From: Deltaproteobacteria bacterium
GTDB taxonomy: Bacteria; Desulfobacterota; Syntrophia; Syntrophales; UBA8958
Direction of reading: 5' to 3'
DNA: 64,000 nt
Assembly: GCA_029553375.1 (NCBI GenBank)
Contig: JAKPCH010000095.1
Location: 49,491-113,490 of the forward strand
The notes beneath the pieces are model-generated. The model was not told where the DNA came from. It ran no database searches and saw nothing but the letters and a program-made list of their open reading frames with translations. Positions 11,630-22,266 of this stretch are shown here, in pieces. The translations under genes were made by a program, and so were the position numbers. Every line of letters begins with the position of its first letter. The stretch's first letter is position 1.

Positions 11630-11658
11630 TTGACATCGCAGGTGCCCGTGCATATAAC
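11630..11658 (+). promoter_or_regulatory. sigma-70-type promoter of tRNA-Leu
   Basis: TTGACA-N17-TATAAC ending 10 bp upstream of the tRNA. Confidence 0.85.
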
Positions 11659-11668
11659 CCTAACGACT

Positions 11669-11753
11669 GCGAGAGTGGCGGAACTGGGAGACGCACTGGA
11701 CTTAGGATCCAGCGGTTTACACCGTAAGGGTTCAAATCCCTTCTCTCGCACCA
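11669..11753 (+). tRNA. tRNA-Leu(TAG), CCA encoded
   Basis: Acceptor GCGAGAG/CTCTCGC, anticodon stem CTGGA/TCCAG with loop CTTAGGA, long variable arm, GGTTCAAATCC, ACCA. Confidence 0.95.
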
Positions 11754-11798
11754 TTTAGGAAAAGATAAACAGAATAACATATAAGGAGTGGCGACAAA

Positions 11799-13130
11799 GT
11801 GAGCGAGACACGTCCGGCCGTGACCGTCGAGGACATCAGCCCCGTCAAGAAGAAATTGTCCATCGCTGTCCCCTGGGAGGAAACGAAGCGAGAGCTGGAA
11901 AGCAATTACAAAATCGTGGCCAGAAGCGCGAAGATAAAGGGTTTCCGCCCGGGCAAGGCGCCTCGCCCCCTGGTGGAGTCCGTTTACGGGGAGTTTATCG
12001 AGGAAGAGACGATCAAAAAGCTCGTGAACAGGTTTTTCTGGGATGCCGTCGAGGAACGGTCCTTGAAACCCCTGGAGAGCCCGGAAGTGGAGCCCGGGGT
12101 GATAGTCCAGGGTCAGGATTTCACCTTCTCGGCCACCGTGGAGGTGGAACCGCTGATCGAGCCCCAAAACTACATGGGCCTGGAGTTGGAAAGGGAGGAC
12201 GACACCGTCACGGATCAGGACGTCCAGGAGCGCCTCGATAAGATAAGGGACATGTACGCCACCCTCGAAGACGTCGCCGAGGACCGGGGAGTGAAGGCCG
12301 GAGACGTCTGTATCATCGACTTCCAGGGCTTTATCGACGGTGTGGCGAGGGAGGACATCAAGGCCGAGGGACACGTGTTGGAGCCCGGGTCGCGGACCTT
12401 CGTCCCCGAATTCGAGGACGCCCTGTACGGAATGAAGAAGGGTGAGACGAAGGAGCTGGATGTGAACTTCCCCGAGGACTACCACCACAAGGAGATGGCG
12501 GGCAAGACGGTCCGTTTTTCCGTGACCCTCAGGGAGATAAGAGAGAAGAAGGTCCCGCCCCTGGACGAAGATTTTGTTAAGAACCTTGAACGTTTCAACA
12601 CCCTCGAGGAACTGACCGAGGAGGTCCGCAGGGGCCTAGAGGAGGAGCGACGCAACCGGGCCGACGCGAATCTCCGCAAGGCCTTGATAGAAAGACTACT
12701 CGAGGATAACGACTTCGATGTCCCGGACTCCCTCGTCAAACGCCGTTTGGTCGAGATGATGTTCGACGTCCACATGAAAATGAGGAGCGCCGGCATGAGA
12801 AATGACCAGGTGGAGGCCGTCATCGACAAGAACATTGCCTACATGAGCGGGGAGGCAGCCCTGGCCGTCAAGACCTCCCTGCTTCTCAAGGCCATCGCCG
12901 CCCGGGAACGGATAGTGGTGGAGGACGAGGAAGCGGAGGGACGAGTCCGCGAGATGGCGAGGCAGAGGGGCCAGGACGAGGAGGCCCTGCTGAAAAAATA
13001 CCAGGACGAAGGCTTGATCGAGCAGGTGAAAGGTGATCTCCTGGCGAGAAAGACCCTCGATTTCATCGAGTCCCATGCCAAGATCCGCGTGGCGGCCCGG
13101 GACGAGAAAACCGCCGGGGAGGTGTCATAA
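11799..13130 (+). CDS. tig: Trigger factor
   Basis: [14 protein letters not shown], PPIase domain ([16 protein letters not shown]), position directly upstream of clpP. Confidence 0.95.
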   Translation: MSETRPAVTVEDISPVKKKLSIAVPWEETKRELESNYKIVARSAKIKGFRPGKAPRPLVESVYGEFIEEETIKKLVNRFFWDAVEERSLKPLESPEVEPGVIVQGQDFTFSATVEVEPLIEPQNYMGLELEREDDTVTDQDVQERLDKIRDMYATLEDVAEDRGVKAGDVCIIDFQGFIDGVAREDIKAEGHVLEPGSRTFVPEFEDALYGMKKGETKELDVNFPEDYHHKEMAGKTVRFSVTLREIREKKVPPLDEDFVKNLERFNTLEELTEEVRRGLEEERRNRADANLRKALIERLLEDNDFDVPDSLVKRRLVEMMFDVHMKMRSAGMRNDQVEAVIDKNIAYMSGEAALAVKTSLLLKAIAARERIVVEDEEAEGRVREMARQRGQDEEALLKKYQDEGLIEQVKGDLLARKTLDFIESHAKIRVAARDEKTAGEVS

Positions 13131-13131
13131 G

Positions 13132-13716
13132 ATGCCCCTGATTCCTATGGTGGTGGAACAGGACAGCCGCGGGGAGCGGGCCTTCGACATCTATTCCCGG
13201 CTCCTGAAGGACCGGATCATCTTCCTGGGCACGGCCGTCGACGACACGGTGGCCAATCTCGTCATCGCCCAGATGCTCTACCTGGAGTCGGAGGACCCGG
13301 ACAAGGACATCTACTTCTATCTCAACACCCCCGGCGGGCACGTCAGCTCCGGCCTGGCCATTTACGACACCATGCGCTACATCCGCCCCCCCGTGAACAC
13401 CTTCTGCATGGGCCAGGCGGCAAGCATGGGGGCCCTCCTCCTAGCGGCGGGGACGAAGGGGAAGCGATACGCCCTCCCCCATTCCCGGATCCTGATACAT
13501 CAGCCCCTGGGCGGTTTTCAGGGCCAGGCCACGGATATTGACATCCAGGCCCGGGAGATACTAAGATTAAAAGACGAGCTGAACTCCATCCTCGCAGAGC
13601 TGACGGGTCAACCTCTGGCCAAGATCCAAGCAGACACGGAGAGGGATTACTATATGGATCCTCGTCAGGCCAAAGAATACGGTCTGATCGACGAGATCAT
13701 AACGAAGAGGCAATAG
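13132..13716 (+). CDS. clpP: ATP-dependent Clp protease proteolytic subunit
   Basis: [48 protein letters not shown] active-site Ser; [10 protein letters not shown] His. Confidence 0.97.
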   Translation: MPLIPMVVEQDSRGERAFDIYSRLLKDRIIFLGTAVDDTVANLVIAQMLYLESEDPDKDIYFYLNTPGGHVSSGLAIYDTMRYIRPPVNTFCMGQAASMGALLLAAGTKGKRYALPHSRILIHQPLGGFQGQATDIDIQAREILRLKDELNSILAELTGQPLAKIQADTERDYYMDPRQAKEYGLIDEIITKRQ

Positions 13717-13724
13717 AGGTTTCA

Positions 13725-14984
13725 ATGGTAAGAAGAAGAGAGCATAACGACAGGGGACTCCTCCACTGCTCATTCTGCGGCAAGAACCAGAACGAGGTGA
13801 AGAAACTCGTCGCCGGTCCGACGGCCTACATCTGCAACGAGTGCATCGAGCTGTGCCGCTGTATCGTCGCCGAGGACGGGGAGGGCCACCTCCCCGAAGA
13901 GGTCACGCGCAAGGGGATCCCCGAACCGAAAGAGATCAAGAAGTTTCTCGATTCCTACGTCATCGGCCAGGAAAGGACCAAGAAGGTCCTGTCCGTGGCC
14001 GTGTACAATCACTACAAGCGTCTCTTGAGCGCCGTCAACATGGACGGCGTGGAGATCCAGAAGAGCAACGTCCTCCTCATCGGTCCCACGGGTTCCGGCA
14101 AGACCCTCCTCGCCAAGACCCTGGCGAAGATGCTCAAGGTCCCCTTCGCCATCGCCGACGCCACGACCCTCACGGAGGCCGGCTACGTGGGGGAGGACGT
14201 GGAGAACATCATCCTTTCCCTCCTCCAGAATGCGGATTACGATGTCGAGCGGGCCTCCAAAGGGATCGTCTACATCGACGAGATCGACAAGATCGCCAAG
14301 AAGTCGGGCAATCCCTCCATCACCAGGGACGTTTCCGGTGAAGGCGTCCAGCAGGCCCTCCTTAAGATCATCGAGGGGACCCTCGCCAACATCCCCCCCA
14401 AGGGGGGACGGAAGCACCCCCAGCAGGAGTTCATCCAGGTGGACACCACCAACATCCTCTTCATCTGCGGCGGGGCGTTCAACGGCCTGGAGGACATCAT
14501 CGCCCGCCGGGTGGGGCACAGCGCCCTCGGATTCGGCGCCGAGATCAGGAGCCGCCAGAACAAGAAGGTGGGGGAACTCCTCGCCCAGGTCCAGCCGGAG
14601 GATCTCCTCAAGTTCGGCATGATCCCTGAGTTCGTCGGCAGGCTCCCCGTCGTCGCCACCCTCAACGAGCTCACGGAGGACGAGATGGTGAAAATCCTCG
14701 AGGAGCCCAAGGATGCCATCATCAAGCAGTACCGGAAACTCTTCGAGATGGAGGGGGTAAAGCTCAAGTTCACCGACGGGGCCCTGAGGGCCGTCGCGAG
14801 GCTGGCCATCGAGCGCAAGACGGGGGCGCGGGGCCTGCGTTCCATCCTGGAAAACACCATGCTCGACATCATGTACGAGCTGCCCTCGCGGCGGGACATG
14901 AAGGAGTGCGTCATCAGCGAAGAGGTGGTTCTCAACCGGGAGAAACCGATCCTGATCTTCGAGGCCAAATCGGAGACGGCCTGA
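13725..14984 (+). CDS. clpX: ATP-dependent Clp protease ATP-binding subunit
   Basis: C4 zinc-binding N-domain ([30 protein letters not shown]), [15 protein letters not shown]. Confidence 0.97.
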   Translation: MVRRREHNDRGLLHCSFCGKNQNEVKKLVAGPTAYICNECIELCRCIVAEDGEGHLPEEVTRKGIPEPKEIKKFLDSYVIGQERTKKVLSVAVYNHYKRLLSAVNMDGVEIQKSNVLLIGPTGSGKTLLAKTLAKMLKVPFAIADATTLTEAGYVGEDVENIILSLLQNADYDVERASKGIVYIDEIDKIAKKSGNPSITRDVSGEGVQQALLKIIEGTLANIPPKGGRKHPQQEFIQVDTTNILFICGGAFNGLEDIIARRVGHSALGFGAEIRSRQNKKVGELLAQVQPEDLLKFGMIPEFVGRLPVVATLNELTEDEMVKILEEPKDAIIKQYRKLFEMEGVKLKFTDGALRAVARLAIERKTGARGLRSILENTMLDIMYELPSRRDMKECVISEEVVLNREKPILIFEAKSETA

Positions 14985-14994
14985 AAGGACCATC

Positions 14995-17391
14995 ATGTTC
15001 GAATTCATGAAGAGTAAGGACAAGCTCCTCCAGCTCCCCCTCCTGCCCCTGCGGGACGTGGTGGTCTTCCCCCACATGATCGTCCCCCTCTTCGTGGGGA
15101 GGGACAAGTCCGTCGCGGCCCTGGAGACGGCCATGAAGATGGAGAAGGGGATCTTCATGGTGACCCAGAAGAGCGCCCAGAAGGACGACCCCCTCGAGGA
15201 CGATCTTTACAGGGTCGGGACCGTGGGCTTCATCATACAGCTCCTGAGACTGCCCGACGGCTCCGTCAAGATCCTCGTGGAAGGCAAGAAGAGGGGGTTG
15301 ATAAAGAAATACCTGTCGACGAAGGAGTATTTCTCCGTCGAGGTAGAGGAGGTCGAGGAACTGGGTTCCGATGACGCCCTCAAGACGGAGGCCCTCGTGC
15401 GGAGCCTCAAGGAGGCCTTCGAGCAGTACGTGAAGCTCAGCAAGAAGGTTCACGTTGAGATGATCGGGACCGTCGCCACCATCGAGGACCCCTCCAAGCT
15501 CGGGGACGTCATCTGCTCCCACCTCGGGGTGAAGATCGAGGATAAGCAGCGGATCTTGGAGATCTTCAAGCTCAACGCCCGCCTGGAGGCCATCTACGAG
15601 CTCATCCTCGGGGAGATAGAGATCCTGCAGATCGAGGAGAAGATCAAGCGCCGGGTCAAGAAGCAGATGGAGAAGACCCAGAAGGATTACTATCTCAACG
15701 AGCAGATGCGGGCCATCCAGAAGGAGATGGGCGAAAAGGACGACTTCAAGAGCGAGATCCAAGAACTCGAAAAGAAGCTGAAACAGAAGAAGCTGTCCGA
15801 GGAGGCCCACAAGAAGGTCAAGGCGGAGATCAGGAAGCTCCAGATGATGGCCCCCATGTCCGCCGAGGCCACGGTGGTGAGGAATTACATCGATTGGATC
15901 CTCGACCTCCCCTGGGGGGAGAAGACGGTGAACAACTACACCCTCAAGGAGTCGGAGGCCATCCTGGAGGAGGATCACTACGGCCTGAAACAGGTCAAGG
16001 AGCGGATCATCGAGTACTTGGCCGTCCAGAGCCTCGTCAAGAAGAACAAGGGCTCCATCCTCTGCCTCGTCGGCCCCCCCGGCGTCGGGAAGACCTCCAT
16101 CGCCAAGTCCGTGGCCCGGGCCACGAACAGGAAATTCGTCCGCTTCTCCCTCGGCGGGGTGAGGGACGAGGCGGAGATCCGGGGCCACCGGCGCACCTAC
16201 ATCGGCGCCCTGCCGGGAAAGATCATCCAGCTCATGAAGAAGGCCGGGACGAGCAATCCCGTCCTGTGCCTCGACGAGGTGGACAAGCTGAGTTCCGATT
16301 TCCGGGGCGACCCGTCGGCGGCCCTCCTCGAGGTCCTGGACCCGGAGCAGAACAACGCCTTCAACGACAACTACCTCGAGGTGGACTACGACCTCTCGGA
16401 CGTCATGTTCATCACGACGGCCAACGTCCTCCAGACCATCCCGGCGCCCCTCCAGGACCGCATGGAGGTGATCCGCATCGCCGGTTACACGGAACAGGAA
16501 AAGCTCAACATCGCCCAGCGTTTCCTCGTCGCCAAGGAGATGGAGGCCAACGGCCTGACGAAGGAAAACATCAGCTTTTCCACGGGCGCCATTCTGACGA
16601 TCATCCGCCAGTACACGCGGGAAGCGGGGGTGAGGAACCTGGAGCGCGAGATCGCCTCCATCTGCCGCAAGGTGGCCAAGCAGATCGTTTCCGAGGGGAT
16701 CAAGGAACAGATTCGCATCACCTCTCGGGTGGTGCCGAAGTACCTCGGCGTCCCCAAGTACCGCCACGGGGAGACGGAAGGAAAAGATCAGGTGGGCCTG
16801 ACGACGGGCCTCGCCTGGACCGAGGTGGGGGGCGAGCTCCTGGCCATCGAGGCCATGGTCATGAGGGGGACCGGCAAGATGGTGATGACGGGAAAGCTCG
16901 GCGACGTCATGCAGGAGTCCGTCCAGGCCGCCCTCACTTACGTCCGGGCCAGAGCGGACGAGTTCGGCCTCCCGGAGGGTTTCTACAAGGATATGGACAT
17001 CCATGTCCACGTCCCCGAGGGGGCCATCCCTAAGGACGGACCCTCGGCGGGCATCGCCATGGCCACGGCCATCGCCTCGGCCCTGACGAAACGCAAGGTC
17101 CGCGGGGACGTGGCCATGACGGGCGAGATCACCCTGAGGGGACGGGTCCTGCCCGTCGGCGGTATCAAGGAGAAGCTCCTGGCCGCCCATCGGGGGAACG
17201 TCAAGACCGTCATCATCCCCAAGGAAAACGAGAAAGACCTGGCGGAGGTACCGTCCAACGTCCTCAAGGCCCTGGAGATCGTCTTTGTCGAGTCCGTGGA
17301 CGAGGTCCTGAAGGTGGCCTTCGTCCGGGAGGAGCCGCCGGACAGACGGGGGGAGGTCATGCTCGGGGCACCCATGGCCGTCAGCGCTTAA
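14995..17391 (+). CDS. lon: ATP-dependent Lon protease
   Basis: LON substrate-binding domain, [29 protein letters not shown] catalytic Ser. Confidence 0.97.
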   Translation: MFEFMKSKDKLLQLPLLPLRDVVVFPHMIVPLFVGRDKSVAALETAMKMEKGIFMVTQKSAQKDDPLEDDLYRVGTVGFIIQLLRLPDGSVKILVEGKKRGLIKKYLSTKEYFSVEVEEVEELGSDDALKTEALVRSLKEAFEQYVKLSKKVHVEMIGTVATIEDPSKLGDVICSHLGVKIEDKQRILEIFKLNARLEAIYELILGEIEILQIEEKIKRRVKKQMEKTQKDYYLNEQMRAIQKEMGEKDDFKSEIQELEKKLKQKKLSEEAHKKVKAEIRKLQMMAPMSAEATVVRNYIDWILDLPWGEKTVNNYTLKESEAILEEDHYGLKQVKERIIEYLAVQSLVKKNKGSILCLVGPPGVGKTSIAKSVARATNRKFVRFSLGGVRDEAEIRGHRRTYIGALPGKIIQLMKKAGTSNPVLCLDEVDKLSSDFRGDPSAALLEVLDPEQNNAFNDNYLEVDYDLSDVMFITTANVLQTIPAPLQDRMEVIRIAGYTEQEKLNIAQRFLVAKEMEANGLTKENISFSTGAILTIIRQYTREAGVRNLEREIASICRKVAKQIVSEGIKEQIRITSRVVPKYLGVPKYRHGETEGKDQVGLTTGLAWTEVGGELLAIEAMVMRGTGKMVMTGKLGDVMQESVQAALTYVRARADEFGLPEGFYKDMDIHVHVPEGAIPKDGPSAGIAMATAIASALTKRKVRGDVAMTGEITLRGRVLPVGGIKEKLLAAHRGNVKTVIIPKENEKDLAEVPSNVLKALEIVFVESVDEVLKVAFVREEPPDRRGEVMLGAPMAVSA

Positions 17392-17407
17392 GAAGGCAGG
17401 TTTTCTC

Positions 17408-17436
17408 TTGACAAGGGCGTCCACAGTTGATAGTTT
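17408..17436 (+). promoter_or_regulatory. sigma-70-type promoter for tRNA-Val/tRNA-Asp
   Basis: TTGACA-N17-TAGTTT. Confidence 0.6.
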
Positions 17437-17463
17437 CCGTCGTCGCCGGGAATAGGCGACGAT

Positions 17464-17539
17464 GGGCGGGTAGCTCAGTTGGGAGAGCGCCACGCTTACA
17501 CCGTGGAAGTCACAGGTTCGAGTCCTGTTCCGCCTACCA
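17464..17539 (+). tRNA. tRNA-Val(TAC), CCA encoded
   Basis: Anticodon stem CCACG/CGTGG with loop CTTACAC; acceptor GGGCGGG/TCCGCCT with terminal G-U pairs. Confidence 0.93.
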
Positions 17540-17640
17540 GATGGAAGATCCGGGTCGCCTTCCAGGGTGTGGCGATGGAGCGGCGCCCTGGGGGAGGGGA
17601 GAAACCCGCAGCTTAGATCAAAAGAAAAAAGTCGTATTTC

Positions 17641-17717
17641 GGGGTCGTAGTTAAGTTGGTTATAACGCCGGCCTGTCACGCCGGAGGGCGAGGGTTCAAG
17701 TCCCTTCGGCCCCGCCA
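17641..17717 (+). tRNA. tRNA-Asp(GTC), CCA encoded
   Basis: Acceptor GGGGTCG/CGGCCCC, anticodon stem CCGGC/GCCGG with loop CTGTCAC. Confidence 0.95.
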
Positions 17718-17726
17718 AATATGTCA

Positions 17727-17758
17727 GGGGGTTGGCCATCGCGGTTAACCCCCTTTTT
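17727..17758 (+). terminator. Rho-independent terminator after tRNA-Asp
   Basis: GGGGGTT/AACCCCC stem followed by TTTTT. Confidence 0.85.
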
Positions 17759-17772
17759 GCTTACATCCACGT

Positions 17773-18645
17773 ATGAAGTATGAAGGAATCATTATAAGAC
17801 CACCGAGTGAGGCTTCGAGCCTCCTCCTCCAGGTGACCGTCGGTTGTTCCCACAACCGATGCACCTTCTGCCCTACCTACAAGGGGGTGAGGTTTCGCAT
17901 CAAGTCCCGGGAGGAGATCGAGGAAGACATCTTGGAGGCGAGTCGCTTCCGGCGCGTCGAGAGGGTCTTCCTGTGCGACGGCGACGCCCTGATCGTCCCC
18001 CAGGGGCGCCTGGTCGAGATCTTGGCATCCATCGGGAAGAACATCAGGGGCGTCCGCAGGATCGGTCTCTACGGCAACGCCAAGAGCATCCTGAGAAAGA
18101 GCGTGGACGACCTGAAGGAACTGAGGCGTCTGGGCCTGGGGATCGTCTATCTCGGCGTGGAGTCGGGGAGCCGTGGCGTCCTGGCGGCCGTCCGGAAGGG
18201 TGTCACCTATGAAGAGATGGTGGAGGCGGGCAGGAGGGTGAAGGAGGCTGGGATCACCCTCTCCGTGACGGTCCTGTTGGGTATCGGCGGGCGCGAGGGG
18301 AGCATGGAACACGCCGAGGGGACGGCGAGGATCCTCACGGAGATCGACCCGGATTACGTCGGGGCCTTGACGGTCATGGTCGTCCCCGGGACGCCCCTTT
18401 ACGAAGACTACGCGGCCGGCCGTTTCGAATTGCCCGACACCTTCGGATTCTTGAAGGAACTGGGGGTCATGATCGGCAAGAGCAATTTCACCGACTGTTT
18501 CTTCACCTCCAATCACGCCTCGAATTACCTGCCCCTGAGGGTCCGTCTCCCCGAGGGCAGGGAAAGGGCCCTGACGATGCTCGACGAGGTGATCGCGGCG
18601 AAGGACGAGAGGATCCTGCGTCCCGAGTACCTCCGCGCCCTCTGA
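17773..18645 (+). CDS. Radical SAM protein
   Basis: CSHNRCTFC (CxxxCxxC) cluster motif; YLGVESGSRGVL; oxygen-independent coproporphyrinogen oxidase/Elp3-like layout. Confidence 0.88.
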   Translation: MKYEGIIIRPPSEASSLLLQVTVGCSHNRCTFCPTYKGVRFRIKSREEIEEDILEASRFRRVERVFLCDGDALIVPQGRLVEILASIGKNIRGVRRIGLYGNAKSILRKSVDDLKELRRLGLGIVYLGVESGSRGVLAAVRKGVTYEEMVEAGRRVKEAGITLSVTVLLGIGGREGSMEHAEGTARILTEIDPDYVGALTVMVVPGTPLYEDYAAGRFELPDTFGFLKELGVMIGKSNFTDCFFTSNHASNYLPLRVRLPEGRERALTMLDEVIAAKDERILRPEYLRAL

Positions 18646-18658
18646 GGGAGGATCTTCC

Positions 18659-19486
18659 ATGAAAAAGAGGATGAAGGCGCTCTTCAAGGGGATCTTCCCC
18701 AGCCGTGACTCGGACCGACTCGAGAAGGAGATCCAATCCATCATCGATGCGGGTGAGGAGGAGGGACTGATCGACCCCCAGTCGGGGGAGATGATCCAAA
18801 GCATCCTCGAGTTCCGTGAGACCGTCGTCCGGGAGATCATGATTCCCCGGACCCAGATCGTGGCCGTGCCCGTAAACGCCCCCATCGAGGAAATCATCGA
18901 GATGGTCTCCCGCCACGGCCATACGAGGATGCCCGTCTATCGGGGCAATATCGACAACATCGTCGGTATTCTAAACGTCAAGGATCTTCTCAAATTCTGG
19001 TCGCGGCCCGTCACGGAGGCGGACATCGAAGGGCTCTTGAGAAAGCCCTACTACATCCCCGAGACCCAGAACACCCACGTCCTTCTCCATAATCTCAAGG
19101 CCCGCAAATACCACATGGCCATCGTCATCGACGAGTACGGTGGGACGGCGGGGCTCGTGACCCTCGAGGACCTCATCGAGGAGATCGTAGGCGATCTACC
19201 CGACGAGCACGACGGCCAGGAGCCACAATTCACTGATCTCCCCAACGGAGGCGTCCTCGTCGACGGCCGGGTGGAGATCGAGAAGATCGAGGAGCGTTTC
19301 GGGGTGGAATTCGCGGAGGGGAAGTTCGAGACCCTGGGCGGCCTGATCCTGAGCACCATCGGACGCATCCCCACGACGGGCGAGGTCCTGGAGATCGAAC
19401 CCTTCGAGATGACAATCGAAGAGGCGGACGATCGTTCCATCAAGAAGGTCAAGATCAGGAAAAAGGAAGAGGAGAGGGAGGAATAG
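18659..19486 (+). CDS. corC: CorC/HlyC-family CBS-domain protein
   Basis: [16 protein letters not shown] pair, [28 protein letters not shown]-terminal transporter-associated domain; adjacent to lnt. Confidence 0.9.
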   Translation: MKKRMKALFKGIFPSRDSDRLEKEIQSIIDAGEEEGLIDPQSGEMIQSILEFRETVVREIMIPRTQIVAVPVNAPIEEIIEMVSRHGHTRMPVYRGNIDNIVGILNVKDLLKFWSRPVTEADIEGLLRKPYYIPETQNTHVLLHNLKARKYHMAIVIDEYGGTAGLVTLEDLIEEIVGDLPDEHDGQEPQFTDLPNGGVLVDGRVEIEKIEERFGVEFAEGKFETLGGLILSTIGRIPTTGEVLEIEPFEMTIEEADDRSIKKVKIRKKEEEREE

Positions 19487-19522
19487 CCTTCGGGCTGGCC
19501 CTCCCGCCTGAGTTCCAGCACC

Positions 19523-21076
19523 ATGGGAAGCCGGATCTCAATCCCTTTCCGTATTCCGCCGGGAGCGGCTTCGGCATCTCTCTCCGGTCTTCTTCTTTTC
19601 CTCTCCTTCCCGAAATTCGGTTCCGGTCTCCTCGCCTGGGTCAGCCTCGTCCCCCTGTTCGTCTCCCTCCGTGACCGTACGGAGAAAGAGGCCTTCCGCC
19701 TGGGATGGCTCGGCGGGCTCGTCGGTCATCTCGGCATCATGTACTGGATCGCCACGGTGGTCGTCACCTACGGCTATCTTCCCCCGGCGGTGGGCGTGGG
19801 GGCCGTCTTCCTCCTTTCCCTCTATCTCTCCCTCTATACGGCGTTTTTCGCCTGGGGTTGCGCCTGGTCGACCCGCCGCGGCGTCCCCTTGGCCGCCGCC
19901 GCCCCGCCCCTCTGGGTCCTGGGAGAGTTCGTCAAGTCCAAGGTCCTGACCGGTTTCCCCTGGGAGAACCTCGGCTGTTCCCAGTACCTGTACCCCCCCC
20001 TCATCCAGATCGTCGAGTACACGGGTGTCTACGGCCTGAGCTTTATCGTGGTCCTCGTCAACGCCCTGCTCTTTGCGGCCCTGGTTTCGGGGGCCACGAG
20101 GGTCGGCAGGGCCCTCGCCTATCTGGGGGCCGTCTCTTTCCTCTTGGCCTCCCTTACGGTGTTCGGTCTTTGGCGCATGGAGACCGTGCAGGAGGCCGTG
20201 AGAAAGGCACCCGAGCGGGAGATGAGCCTCATCCAGGGTAACGTGGACCAGAGCGTCAAATGGGACCCCCGGTACCAGCAGGCGACCATGGCGACCTACA
20301 CGGGTCTGACACGGGCCCACGCCCCGCGCCCCGGGGGTGTCATAGTCTGGCCCGAGACGGCGGTCCCTTCCTTCTTCCAGGACGTGGACGACATCCATCG
20401 GGCCATGATCGCCCTGGCGAGGGAAACGGGGGCATGGCTCCTCTTCGGGAGCCCCAGCTACAAGGAGGAGGAAAACCGCCGCACCCTTTACAACAGCGCC
20501 TATCTTCTCCGGCCGGACGGGTCGTTGGCGGCCCGTTACGACAAGGTCCACCTCGTCCCCTTCGGGGAATACGTGCCCCTGCGCCGCCTCTTCCCCTTCA
20601 TGGGCAAGATGGTCCCGGGCGTGGGTGATTTCGGTACAGGACCCGATTACCGTCCCCTGGACATGGACGGGGTTGCCGTGGGCGTCCTCATCTGCTACGA
20701 GGGGATATTCCCCGAGGCGGCGAGACGGTACCGGCAAAACGGGGCTGAAATCCTCGTCAACATCACCAACGACGCCTGGTTCGGCGAGACCTCGGCCCCG
20801 TACCAGCATCTCTCCATGACGGTGTTCCGGGCCGTGGAAAACCGCCTCTTTCTGGCCCGCGGGGCCAACACGGGAATCACGGCCATCATCGACCCCCTGG
20901 GACGGATAACGGCCCGGACGGGGCTCTTCCGAACGGAGGCCTTGAAGGGAAGGGTAAAATTGATGAAAAGCGAGACATTCTATGTTAAGCACGGAGACGT
21001 TTTCGCTTTTGTCTGCATCGCCCTGAGTGTGATCGGGGCAATATACGCTTGGAAAAGGAGTCGGGGACATGATTGA
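19523..21076 (+). CDS. lnt: Apolipoprotein N-acyltransferase
   Basis: Multi-TM N-terminus plus nitrilase domain ([31 protein letters not shown]). Confidence 0.95.
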   Translation: MGSRISIPFRIPPGAASASLSGLLLFLSFPKFGSGLLAWVSLVPLFVSLRDRTEKEAFRLGWLGGLVGHLGIMYWIATVVVTYGYLPPAVGVGAVFLLSLYLSLYTAFFAWGCAWSTRRGVPLAAAAPPLWVLGEFVKSKVLTGFPWENLGCSQYLYPPLIQIVEYTGVYGLSFIVVLVNALLFAALVSGATRVGRALAYLGAVSFLLASLTVFGLWRMETVQEAVRKAPEREMSLIQGNVDQSVKWDPRYQQATMATYTGLTRAHAPRPGGVIVWPETAVPSFFQDVDDIHRAMIALARETGAWLLFGSPSYKEEENRRTLYNSAYLLRPDGSLAARYDKVHLVPFGEYVPLRRLFPFMGKMVPGVGDFGTGPDYRPLDMDGVAVGVLICYEGIFPEAARRYRQNGAEILVNITNDAWFGETSAPYQHLSMTVFRAVENRLFLARGANTGITAIIDPLGRITARTGLFRTEALKGRVKLMKSETFYVKHGDVFAFVCIALSVIGAIYAWKRSRGHD

Positions 21077-22176
21077 GGGATGGTCGGATCAGACGGAGGA
21101 GCTAAGGAAGAGGATCGAGCAGTTAGGGGTGTGTCTTTGACGTAGCCGCGAAGGAAGCGGAGATCGAGACCTTGGAAAAGGAGGCGGCCCGGGCCGATTT
21201 CTGGGACGATCCGAACCGGGCGCGGGAGGTCTTGAAACGGCAGAGCGCCCTCAAAGAGACGATCTCACGCTGGCAGGGCCACAAGAAGGCCCTCGAGGAC
21301 CTGGAGAGCCTCTATGATCTGGCCCAGGACGAGGAGGATCTCGGCGTCGTTGAAGACATCCGGAAGGATCTCGAACGCCTGAAGACGGCCGTCCGCCGGG
21401 AAGAGCTGGATCTCATGCTCGGCGCCCCCGAGGACCGTCTGAACGCCATCATGGCCATCAACGCCGGCGCCGGGGGGACGGAGGCCCAGGACTGGGCGGA
21501 GATGCTCCTCAGGATGTATCTCCGCTGGGCGGAGAGGAGGCGTTTCAAGACGACCATCATCGACTACCTGCCCGGGGAGGAGGCGGGCATCAAAAACGTC
21601 TCCTTCACTCTGGAAGGGGAATTCGCCTACGGTTACGCCAAGGCCGAGGTGGGCATCCACCGCCTCGTGAGGATCTCCCCCTTCGACGCCGGGGCGAGGA
21701 GACACACCTCCTTCGCCTCCGTCTTCGTTTATCCCGAAGTCGAGGACGATATCGTCATCGAGATCAACGAGAACGATCTCCGCATCGACACCTACCGATC
21801 CACGGGGGCGGGGGGGCAGCACGTGAACAAGACCGACTCGGCCGTCCGCATCACCCACCTTCCGACGGGGATCGTCGTCCAGTGCCAGAATGAGCGGTCT
21901 CAGCACAAGAACAGGGCCATGGCGATGAAGTACCTCCGAGCCCGTCTCTACGAACTGAAGCTCCAGGAACAACGGGAGAAGATGGAAGAGGTTCACAAGA
22001 GCAAGAAGGAGATCGCCTGGGGGAGCCAGATCAGGTCCTATGTCCTTCATCCCTACAAGATGATCAAGGACCACCGCACGAACGTCGAAGTGGGAGATGT
22101 GGAACGGGTCCTGGACGGGGAGATCGACGATTTCATCGAGGCTTACCTGCTTATGAATCCCGCCTTCCGGGCTTGA
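21069..22176 (+). CDS. prfB: Peptide chain release factor 2, expressed by programmed +1 frameshift: join(21069..21137,21139..22176)
   Basis: ATG 21069 reads to in-frame TGA 21138-21140 in TTAGGGGTGTGTCTTTGAC; +1 shift gives D-VAAKEAEIETLEKEAARADFWDD; GGQ motif (GAGGQHVNKTDSAVRI) downstream. Confidence 0.95.
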
Positions 22177-22266
22177 GGGCTCCATAGAGGCGGGATTTGT
22201 CGTTGATTAGGCGTTCGCGAAAGGGGGAGGAGCAGCGCGAGACCCTCCCCCGGATCAGGAGTGAAG

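Noticed and set aside
14932-17739. 935-aa minus-strand ORF antisense to lon
   Set aside because: Third-position GC bias shadow; low-complexity Leu/Asp/Gly/His composition, runs through tRNA genes, and lon on the plus strand is unambiguous.
21172-22176. prfB as a simple ORF starting at 21172
   Set aside because: Lacks the RF2 N-terminus; the upstream frame and frameshift site explain the gene better.
22154-22199. ATCCCGCC...GGCGGGAT hairpin overlapping the prfB stop as a terminator
   Set aside because: Perfect stem but large loop and only a weak T tract; not confident.
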